A DNA stretch of 37,055 nucleotides from assembly GCA_045132035.1 (NCBI GenBank), contig JBGURM010000002.1, positions 1-37,055 on the forward strand. Reading direction: 5' to 3'. Each line of letters begins with the position of its first letter. The stretch's first letter is position 1. Positions 1-5,633 of this stretch are shown here, in pieces. This DNA is from UBA2450 sp045132035. GTDB lineage: Bacteria; Bacillota_I; Bacilli_A; RFN20; CAG-826. The notes under the pieces were generated by a model. The model did not search any database, had not been told where the DNA came from, and saw only the letters and a program-made list of their open reading frames with translations. A program made the translations under genes and the position numbers.

Positions 1-162
1 ACCTTTCATATTTGATGTGATTGAAGAGTAATATTCTTCAACACTTTTTAAAGTGTCGGCTTCACAAATAACAACATGAGTTTTGTTATCTAAAAGGTGA
101 TAACCAATCGCTAAACCGACAGAAAAAGAAATGATTGATAATGTTGTAATTAGCTTGCGCAT
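1..162 (-). CDS. N-terminal part of a membrane-anchored or secreted protein, function unknown
   Basis: The reading frame is open from an ATG at 162 to the window edge (54 codons seen). The N-terminus has a short basic start (MRKL) followed by a hydrophobic stretch to about residue 24, consistent with a signal peptide or membrane anchor. The remainder is polar and matches no family I recognise. A TATAAT box on the minus strand (171-176) ends 8 nt before the ATG and there is no Shine-Dalgarno sequence, so the mRNA may be leaderless. It is divergent from the small membrane protein gene at 261. The C-terminal part lies outside the window. Confidence 0.6.
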   Translation of the reverse strand, partial: MRKLITTLSIISFSVGLAIGYHLLDNKTHVVICEADTLKSVEEYYSSITSNMKG

Positions 163-170
163 ACAGATAG

Positions 171-176
171 ATTATA
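171..176 (-). promoter_or_regulatory. -10 box of the leftmost minus-strand gene
   Basis: TATAAT on the minus strand, ending 8 nt upstream of the ATG at 162. No convincing -35 element. The expected transcription start falls at or next to the start codon. Confidence 0.45.
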
Positions 177-207
177 TAGCACTACAATTAAAAAATTAAA
201 TTTTTTA

Positions 208-236
208 TTAACAAACAAAAGATAAGCCCTTATAAT
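208..236 (+). promoter_or_regulatory. Sigma-A-type promoter of the small membrane protein gene
   Basis: TTAACA (208-213), a 17-bp spacer and a perfect TATAAT (231-236), about 25 nt upstream of the ATG at 261. This leaves room for the AAAGGAGA ribosome-binding site, so it is a conventional leadered promoter. Confidence 0.7.
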
Positions 237-260
237 TTGTGTAATAAAGGAGACAGACAA

Positions 261-494
261 ATGACATTTGATAAATGGTTTGAAGAACAATCCCTCATCG
301 TTAAGGTTATCTTATTGATCATCCCATTCGTTGGCTGGATTGTTGAAATTCTTGTTAGAATCTCTGCTGTCTTAAGAAATTCCAGCACAATTAATATTCT
401 TGGTTTAATCCTTGGTGTTATTGGAAACTGGATTTGGGGAATTATTGATTTAATCTTCCTTATTCTTCAAGGCAACTTACTCTTACTTGAATAA
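261..494 (+). CDS. Small two-helix membrane protein, unknown function
   Basis: 77 residues. The ATG at 261 is chosen because AAAGGAGA sits at proper spacing just upstream; a longer reading from 237 would start inside the promoter/leader. Two hydrophobic segments (about residues 14-35 and 49-70) are joined by a short polar loop, with a charged N-terminus (MTFDKWFEEQ), so it should lie in the cell membrane. It is a single-gene unit with its own promoter and a hairpin terminator right after the stop. No enzyme motif is visible. A YqaE/Pmp3-like small membrane protein or a peptide of unknown role are possibilities I cannot separate. Confidence 0.65.
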   Translation: MTFDKWFEEQSLIVKVILLIIPFVGWIVEILVRISAVLRNSSTINILGLILGVIGNWIWGIIDLIFLILQGNLLLLE

Positions 495-512
495 TTGTTT
501 TCTAACAAAGAG

Positions 513-544
513 AAAAAATCTCCCAAATATAAGGGAGTTTTTTT
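513..544. terminator. Bidirectional intrinsic terminator
   Basis: Stem CTCCC (520-524) with GGGAG (533-537), 8-nt loop, followed by seven T on the plus strand. An A-tract on the other side gives a T-tract on the minus strand. It therefore serves both the gene ending at 494 and the ribokinase gene ending at 549. Confidence 0.8.
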
Positions 545-548
545 ATGT

Positions 549-1433
549 CTATTTGATGTCGTCTTTATGCGGAAGAGCGATAATTGCGCCTTTTCTAGTG
601 ACTGTTATGGAAGAGCATTTAGAGGCAAACTCCATTGCAGTTTTAATATCCGCTCCTAGCGATAATTTATTCACTAATGCACCTAAATATGAATCTCCAG
701 CTGCGGTTGTGTCAATCGCGTGAACCTTATGAGGAGCGACCTCAATTATTTCATTATTATTAACTAGAATAGAACCTTTACTACCTAGGGTAACAATAAC
801 GTTTTTTACACCTTTAACAAGTAGGTTTCTTGCTCCTTTTATAACATCTTTCTCTCCACTTAATGCTTCTAATTCATGTTCGTTAGGCACTAAGTAGTCG
901 ATATATTTATATACAGATTCATCAACTTTTTTAATTGGGGCAGGATTAACTATTACCAGCATTCCTTTTTCTTTAGCGTGTTTGATGACATATTCAATCG
1001 TATGAATTGGACTTTCAAATTGAGTTAGTAAAATATCTCCTTCTTTGAATAGGTCTTCATTCTTTTTAATGTCTTCGATTTGAACATCATTATTAGCGCC
1101 TTGAATGATAAGGATTCTATTTTCTGCAGTTTCTTCTTCAAGCATAATGAAGGCTACTCCAGTAGGTTCTTTACTGCTAATGAGTCTTGTATTTAATCCG
1201 TTTTCTTTTAGAAACTTTCTTACCATGTCGCCGTTATTGTCATTTCCAACCGCTCCAATAAAGGTAACATTTGACCCTAAAAATAAAGCAGCGCATGCTT
1301 GATTAGCACCCTTACCGCCGATATTTTGAAAATAACTATCTGCAATAGTGGTTGTGCCAGCTTGAGGAAGTGATTGAGTAAAAATGGTGTTATCAATAGC
1401 GATGCTACCAATGACAACGATATGCTTGTTCAT
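549..1433 (-). CDS. rbsK: Ribokinase (PfkB family)
   Basis: 294 residues, the usual length. PfkB sugar kinases phosphorylate D-ribose at O5 with ATP in the cytoplasm. Visible signatures are the N-terminal substrate loop GGKGANQA (about 39-46) and the C-terminal anion-hole/base motif DTTAAGDSYLG. The latter normally reads DTTGAGDT, so one Gly is Ala here. It is the last gene of the minus-strand operon and starts where the nucleoside hydrolase stops (shared base at 1433). The neighbour suggests its ribose comes from nucleoside cleavage; the product ribose-5-phosphate would feed PRPP synthesis. Another PfkB sugar specificity cannot be excluded. Confidence 0.85.
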   Translation of the reverse strand: MNKHIVVIGSIAIDNTIFTQSLPQAGTTTIADSYFQNIGGKGANQACAALFLGSNVTFIGAVGNDNNGDMVRKFLKENGLNTRLISSKEPTGVAFIMLEEETAENRILIIQGANNDVQIEDIKKNEDLFKEGDILLTQFESPIHTIEYVIKHAKEKGMLVIVNPAPIKKVDESVYKYIDYLVPNEHELEALSGEKDVIKGARNLLVKGVKNVIVTLGSKGSILVNNNEIIEVAPHKVHAIDTTAAGDSYLGALVNKLSLGADIKTAMEFASKCSSITVTRKGAIIALPHKDDIK

Positions 1434-2353
1434 TACCTACATCTCCTTAGGTGCTTATAAATCTCTTTCCAATATAATTCTACATTAACTTTGGTCGCAA
1501 CTTTAGTATTATGTGGCTCTTTTGTTGAACAAATAGTTTTTCCGGCTTGATCAGTATTAGATGTATCGATTTCAACATTCATATCTTCAAATGTAAAAAC
1601 ATCTTCATTAATTAAGGAGACAATTGTGGCGGGATCATGTAGTGGTCCAGCGCTTAAACCAAAGAAGTCTCTTTGATTTTTATTAAACACTTTCATAAGT
1701 TTTACAAATAGGTCTCCACCTCTAGTTGGAATTTTACTTGCCTCTTCTATGACTTCATCGGTCACTAAAATTTGTCTAGTAACATTTAAACCAAGCATTC
1801 TTAAAGGAATCCCTGAAGTAAAACAGATATTTGCGGCTTCTGGATCCACTAAAATGTTAAATTCTGCTGCTTTAGTGATATTTCCTTCTCCAGTACTTCC
1901 ACCCATTAGAACAATCTCTTTAATATGACTTTTAATTCGTGAATTATGAGTTAACGCTAAAGCGAGATTAGTCATTGGGCCAGTAGTGACTACTGTCACA
2001 TCTTCATTATGTAAAAGGGTGTCAATTATTAATTGATAACCTTGTCTAAAATCATATTGTTCTTTATATAAAGGAAATGTAAAACCATCAAGTCCACTTT
2101 CTCCATGTATCTCAGGACAAGTCATAATTTTTCTTACTAAAGGAGTGGTACTTCCTCTTGCTAAAGGAATATTACTTTTATTGAAGAAATTAAGTAAATT
2201 AAGCGCGTTCTTGCTAGTTTTATCGATTGTTTGATTACCAGCGCATGTTGTAACTGCGAGTAAATCTAATTCATCTGAATAGCATGAAAGTAGTAGCGCG
2301 ATGGCGTCATCGTGCCCTGGATCACAATCTAAAATAATCTTCCTTTTAGACAT
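1433..2353 (-). CDS. Nucleoside hydrolase (inosine/uridine-preferring type)
   Basis: 306 residues, full length. The N-terminal DCDPGHDDA motif is the Ca2+-binding signature of inosine-uridine nucleoside N-ribohydrolases, which split nucleosides into base and ribose. The active-site His is seen in the C-terminal GPLHDP motif. It lies 1 nt from folD (starts at 2353, folD ends at 2354) and abuts ribokinase, giving a plausible salvage route nucleoside to ribose to ribose-5-phosphate. Pyrimidine versus purine preference (RihA, RihB or RihC) cannot be read from sequence, so no symbol is given. Confidence 0.88.
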   Translation of the reverse strand: MSKRKIILDCDPGHDDAIALLLSCYSDELDLLAVTTCAGNQTIDKTSKNALNLLNFFNKSNIPLARGSTTPLVRKIMTCPEIHGESGLDGFTFPLYKEQYDFRQGYQLIIDTLLHNEDVTVVTTGPMTNLALALTHNSRIKSHIKEIVLMGGSTGEGNITKAAEFNILVDPEAANICFTSGIPLRMLGLNVTRQILVTDEVIEEASKIPTRGGDLFVKLMKVFNKNQRDFFGLSAGPLHDPATIVSLINEDVFTFEDMNVEIDTSNTDQAGKTICSTKEPHNTKVATKVNVELYWKEIYKHLRRCR

Positions 2354-3157
2354 CTAATTAATATTGTATTTGTTTTTGTATATCTTGAGTAGGTTCTCAA
2401 TTAGAGAAAGTCTTGTTAATAGACCAACTCCTCCTGGAACTGGGGTCTGTAATTTAACTGGTAAATTAGGAAGAGCGTCACCATGTAATCCGTTTTCATC
2501 TCTAGAGATGCCAACATCTACAATGACTGCATCTTTTTTATAAGTATATTTGTCATCTAAGAAGAACTGTCTTCCAATGGCGATAACAATAATATCAGCG
2601 TGATTGATATAGAAGGCCATATCTTCTTGAGTGGTTTTAGAGTGGACAGTAGTAACATTGCAGTTTTCCTTTAAAAGGAGCTTCGCCATTGGCTTACCAA
2701 CGATGTTACTTCTACCAATTACTAGAGCGTTCTTTCCTTGCATTTGAATGCCTTCTGCATGTAGGTAGTCGATTATTCCTTGTGGGGTGCATGGATTTAA
2801 ATCGCTGAGTGGATGGAATCCATCAACATCTTTTTTAGGACTAACAGCGAGTTTCACTTTCTCTTCATTAATTTGTTTTGGAAGAGGCATTTGGACGATA
2901 AAAGCGTCAACATCGTTATCGTGATTGAGAGAATCAATTAGTTTTAATAATTCTTCTTCACTGGTGTCGATTGGGAGTTTGATTAATTGTCCATTAATTC
3001 CAAGTTCAGCGCAGTCTTTTAATTTGCCTTTAACATAAGCGTTACTAGCTTGATCTTCGTTAACTTGGACAATAACTAAATGAGGTTTGACTTCTAAGGT
3101 CGAAACATATTCTTTAATTTCAGCTTTTCTAGAAGCTACATATTCTTTAATTGTCAT
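2354..3157 (-). CDS. folD: FolD, methylenetetrahydrofolate dehydrogenase/cyclohydrolase
   Basis: 267 residues, slightly shorter than the usual 280-290. It interconverts 5,10-methylene-, methenyl- and 10-formyl-tetrahydrofolate. Motifs are the catalytic YVKGK region, VQMPLPKQI, KDVDGFHP, the nucleotide-binding GRSNIVGKP and TPVPGGVG. The last normally continues as PMT but here reads LLT. The start overlaps the dCMP deaminase 3' end by 11 nt, so the genes are translationally linked. With dCMP deaminase it fits thymidylate and purine one-carbon supply. Confidence 0.93.
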   Translation of the reverse strand: MTIKEYVASRKAEIKEYVSTLEVKPHLVIVQVNEDQASNAYVKGKLKDCAELGINGQLIKLPIDTSEEELLKLIDSLNHDNDVDAFIVQMPLPKQINEEKVKLAVSPKKDVDGFHPLSDLNPCTPQGIIDYLHAEGIQMQGKNALVIGRSNIVGKPMAKLLLKENCNVTTVHSKTTQEDMAFYINHADIIVIAIGRQFFLDDKYTYKKDAVIVDVGISRDENGLHGDALPNLPVKLQTPVPGGVGLLTRLSLIENLLKIYKNKYNIN

Positions 3158-3635
3158 GTTTATTCACTTTAATATCTACACTTTGACCATCGAAATGACG
3201 TAATTTAACTCCAGCGAGTTCTAGCATTTTTCTACTTGCTTGGAAGTTGATTTGATCAGCGTATTTGTCATCAAGATAGACGATTTCTTTAATTCCTGTT
3301 TGAATAACTGCTTTTGCACATTCATTACATGGGAACAAAGTAACATAAAGAGTCGCTCCTTTAAGAGTTCCTCCAACTTGAACATTTAATATCGCATTAA
3401 ATTCAGCGTGACAAACGTAGAGATATTTAGAATCTAAACCTTCTCCTTTGTTCCAAGAAAGTTGTTCTTCATCTACTTGTCGAGGCATGCCGTTATAACC
3501 AATAGAAATAACTTTGTTATCTGGACTAACGATAACCGCACCAACTTTGGTGCTAGGGTCCTTACTTCTTAAAGCGGATAAAACCGCCATACCCATAAAA
3601 TATTCGTCCCAAGAAATATTATCGTACTTTTTCAT
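3147..3635 (-). CDS. dCMP deaminase family protein
   Basis: 162 residues from the ATG at 3635. A longer in-frame reading to 3701 exists, but the family N-terminus aligns with MKKYDNISWDEYF and a -10 box lies just upstream. Zinc-dependent deoxycytidylate deaminase signatures are HAE (76-78) and PCNEC (102-106). The enzyme turns dCMP into dUMP, the substrate of thymidylate synthase. First gene of the operon with folD, nucleoside hydrolase and ribokinase. It is divergent from nrdG, 49 nt away, placing two deoxynucleotide-supply functions on one intergenic region. The -10 ends only 7 nt before the ATG and no Shine-Dalgarno is evident. Confidence 0.87.
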   Translation of the reverse strand: MKKYDNISWDEYFMGMAVLSALRSKDPSTKVGAVIVSPDNKVISIGYNGMPRQVDEEQLSWNKGEGLDSKYLYVCHAEFNAILNVQVGGTLKGATLYVTLFPCNECAKAVIQTGIKEIVYLDDKYADQINFQASRKMLELAGVKLRHFDGQSVDIKVNKHDN

Positions 3636-3642
3636 GTCTTCT

Positions 3643-3651
3643 ATTGTAGCA
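3643..3651 (-). promoter_or_regulatory. Extended -10 promoter of the dCMP deaminase operon
   Basis: Minus-strand TGCTACAAT (TG-n-TACAAT), ending 7 nt before the ATG at 3635. The transcription start would coincide with or lie 1 nt from the start codon. Confidence 0.5.
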
Positions 3652-3669
3652 AAATATTTGCTCAATAGG

Positions 3670-3675
3670 TATAAT
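3670..3675 (+). promoter_or_regulatory. -10 box of nrdG
   Basis: Perfect TATAAT ending 9 nt before the ATG at 3685. The only purine-rich AATAGG lies upstream of the -10 and cannot be in the transcript, so nrdG appears leaderless or nearly so. Confidence 0.5.
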
Positions 3676-3684
3676 AAATTTGAT

Positions 3685-4374
3685 ATGGAATTTGTTAGCA
3701 TTAATAAATTAACTTTATTAGACTATCCTGAAAAGGTAGCCTGTGTTCTTTATACCCAGGCTTGTAATTTTATGTGTCCATATTGTCATAACTGGGAAAC
3801 TTTGATTAATGGAGAAGTGGAACCAATTAACTTTGATGAGATTCTTGCTTTCCTTAAAAAAAGACAAGGAGTCCTTGATGGAGTGGTGATCTCTGGAGGA
3901 GAGCCAACATTAATGGAAAACTTGCAAGAAAAGGTCAAAAAGATTAAAGAACTCGGCTATTTGGTTAAATTAGACACGAATGGATCTAATCCAAAAATGC
4001 TAAAAAAGCTTATTGATGAAGGACTAATTGATTATGTCGCAATGGACATCAAACATTCTCCAAATAAGTACTATGACATCATTGTTAATAAAAATATTGA
4101 TATGAAAGATATAAAAGAATCAGTGAATATCTTAATGGAGAATAAGATTGATTATGAATTTAGAATCACTCTTATTGAAGAATATCACGACATTGATTCA
4201 ATATATGAAATTGGCAAATTCTTAGAGGGAAGTAAGAAATTATTCTTACAACAATATAAATTAAGCGATGGAGTTAGAGATAAAGAACTCCACGCGGTCA
4301 AAGAAGAAACCGCAAACAAATATGTCGATATCTTATCTCAATATATAGATATGGTGGAATTAAGAGGCTATTAA
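3685..4374 (+). CDS. nrdG: Anaerobic ribonucleotide reductase activating protein (radical SAM)
   Basis: 229 residues from the ATG at 3685. The family begins with the NKLTLLDYP-K-V-C region, so an upstream in-frame extension is not real. The radical SAM cluster motif is C27-x3-C31-x2-C34. It uses S-adenosylmethionine to place the glycyl radical on NrdD. The partner nrdD is nearby (5634-7994) but on the opposite strand and in a separate transcript, unlike the common nrdDG operon. A stand-alone activase for another glycyl-radical enzyme is possible, but no other such enzyme is in the window. Confidence 0.82.
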   Translation: MEFVSINKLTLLDYPEKVACVLYTQACNFMCPYCHNWETLINGEVEPINFDEILAFLKKRQGVLDGVVISGGEPTLMENLQEKVKKIKELGYLVKLDTNGSNPKMLKKLIDEGLIDYVAMDIKHSPNKYYDIIVNKNIDMKDIKESVNILMENKIDYEFRITLIEEYHDIDSIYEIGKFLEGSKKLFLQQYKLSDGVRDKELHAVKEETANKYVDILSQYIDMVELRGY

Positions 4375-4379
4375 GTCTC

Positions 4380-4397
4380 TTTTTCTATATAGAAAAA
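4380..4397. repeat. 18-bp perfect A/T-rich palindrome between convergent genes
   Basis: TTTTTCTAT followed by its exact reverse complement, just after the nrdG stop and before the convergent antitoxin 3' end. It is a weak hairpin and could act as a modest bidirectional terminator. Confidence 0.4.
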
Positions 4398-4423
4398 TTA
4401 CTAATTTAAAGCCTTCTTAGATG

Positions 4424-4636
4424 TTAAAACATTTTTTTCACTTCTTCGTGTGAAAATGTTTTTGGGTCTTTTTCGTATTCTCTAAGCGCAGCATCTGCTA
4501 AGGCAATATCGTATTCTTCTTCTATTTTTTCAAAGAAAGCATTTTTCATTGAATCTTCTAAAGAAAGATTCTGCTCGGCTGCATATTTTTTAGCTATTTC
4601 TTTTTCTTCTTTTGTTAAGATAATGTTGACAGTCAT
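4424..4636 (-). CDS. RelB/DUF6290-like antitoxin without an adjacent toxin
   Basis: 70 residues. The ATG at 4636 is favoured over 4648 because AAAGGTGG lies 8 nt upstream. A ribbon-helix-helix-like N-terminus (MTVNIILTKEEKEIAKKYA) is followed by an acidic helix with the IEEEYDIALADAALREYE pattern typical of RelB/DinJ-type antitoxins, and a C-terminal tail (SHEEVKKMF) that would wrap a toxin. A perfect 20-bp palindrome sits just upstream, as expected for an autoregulatory operator. No toxin gene follows: only 49 bases separate its stop from the 3' end of nrdG. It may be a solitary survivor of a lost module or act on a toxin elsewhere. Confidence 0.7.
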   Translation of the reverse strand: MTVNIILTKEEKEIAKKYAAEQNLSLEDSMKNAFFEKIEEEYDIALADAALREYEKDPKTFSHEEVKKMF

Positions 4637-4653
4637 TATTGATACCACCTTTC

Positions 4654-4673
4654 ACTTATATTTAAATATAAGT
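4654..4673. promoter_or_regulatory. Perfect 20-bp palindromic operator of the orphan antitoxin
   Basis: ACTTATATTT followed immediately by its reverse complement. It lies directly upstream of the Shine-Dalgarno of the gene starting at 4636 and overlaps TATATT-like -10 sequence. The position and symmetry fit a ribbon-helix-helix dimer-of-dimers operator; binding is inferred. Confidence 0.6.
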
Positions 4674-4675
4674 AA

Positions 4676-4709
4676 GAAAAAAAAGAAAACCCTTTCTTAA
4701 TTGAAAGGG
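4676..4709 (-). terminator. Intrinsic terminator of the nrdD-trxB operon
   Basis: Stem CCCTTTC (4690-4696) with GAAAGGG (4703-4709), 6-nt loop. Reading on the minus strand it is followed by a T-rich run (TTTTC then eight T). Confidence 0.85.
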
Positions 4710-4717
4710 CATATTTC

Positions 4718-5632
4718 TTATAAGTTGTTGCTATTAATATATTTCACAGCGCTCATAGCGGCAGTAGCACCATCAGAACAAGCAGTAATAACTTGCTTGT
4801 TTTCTTTGACTCTAGTGTCTCCAGCAGCGAATAAGCCAGGAACTTTTGTGGCCATTACTTCATCAGTAACAATGAAACCATGGTCTAAATCTAATAAATT
4901 AGATAAGAATTCGTTTTGTGGAACTTGTCCGATAGCGATGAATAAGTTATCAGTGTTATAAGTAACTTTTTCATGACTAATTGTATCTTCAAATTCCGCA
5001 CTTTCGAGTTGGTCAACTCCATTTAACTTTTTTAATAATAAATTATGACGGATATCGATATTTTCTGTTTGAAGAACTCTGTCGATGAGGATTTGATCTC
5101 CAAATAATTTATCAAAGAGAGTTAACATATGAACTTTTGGACAATATCCTGAAAGTAGAAGAGCGTATTGTAACGCAGTATTTGCGTCACCTACCAAGTA
5201 GATTTCTTTTCCTTTATAGAATGGTCCATCACAAACTGCACAATAGGAGATTCCTTTACCAACTAAATCATCTTCGTTAGGTAAACCCATTTTTCTTGGT
5301 TTTACTCCATTAGCGATAATGACTGCTTTTGCTTCATATTCGTTATAGTCGGTAGTGACTTTGAAGGTGTTACCTTCTTTAGTGACTTTTTGAACATCTT
5401 CAAGTTCAAATGCTGCACCTAAATTTGTGATTTGTTCAAAGAGTTTATCGCTCCATTCACTTCCAGAAATTGACTCAATAGTTGGGAAATTTTCTAGTCG
5501 TGGTGAAGTAGCAATTTGACCACCGAAACCTTCTTTTTCTAATATGAGAACGGTTTTGTCTGCTCTTAAGGTGTATAGGGCTGCTGTCATACCAGCAGGA
5601 CCGCCACCAATGACGATTACATCGTAATTCAT
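4718..5632 (-). CDS. trxB: Thioredoxin reductase-like flavoprotein lacking the NADPH motifs (possible ferredoxin-dependent type)
   Basis: 304 residues. N-terminal FAD motif GGGPAGMTAAL (9-19), redox pair C131-A-V-C134 in GISYCAVCDGP, and a C-terminal FAD-contact motif (FAAGD). The central domain is unusual. The NADPH Rossmann motif, normally GGGDSA, reads GDANTA (148-153), and the HRRxxxR clamp is replaced by TLFDKLFG (171-178). Flavin thioredoxin reductases lacking both motifs include the ferredoxin-dependent FFTR enzymes of clostridia, so the donor may not be NADPH (inference). The gene starts 1 nt after nrdD stops; it probably recharges the redoxin fused to NrdD. Confidence 0.85.
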   Translation of the reverse strand: MNYDVIVIGGGPAGMTAALYTLRADKTVLILEKEGFGGQIATSPRLENFPTIESISGSEWSDKLFEQITNLGAAFELEDVQKVTKEGNTFKVTTDYNEYEAKAVIIANGVKPRKMGLPNEDDLVGKGISYCAVCDGPFYKGKEIYLVGDANTALQYALLLSGYCPKVHMLTLFDKLFGDQILIDRVLQTENIDIRHNLLLKKLNGVDQLESAEFEDTISHEKVTYNTDNLFIAIGQVPQNEFLSNLLDLDHGFIVTDEVMATKVPGLFAAGDTRVKENKQVITACSDGATAAMSAVKYINSNNL

Positions 5633-5633
5633 A

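Noticed and set aside
487..723. 78-codon plus-strand frame across the terminator and the ribokinase 3' end
   Set aside because: It spans a clear terminator hairpin and is antisense to the ribokinase gene; no start signals.
3514..3684. N-terminal extension of nrdG by 57 codons
   Set aside because: The extra part is antisense to the dCMP deaminase gene, and the family N-terminus and the -10 box both place the start at 3685.
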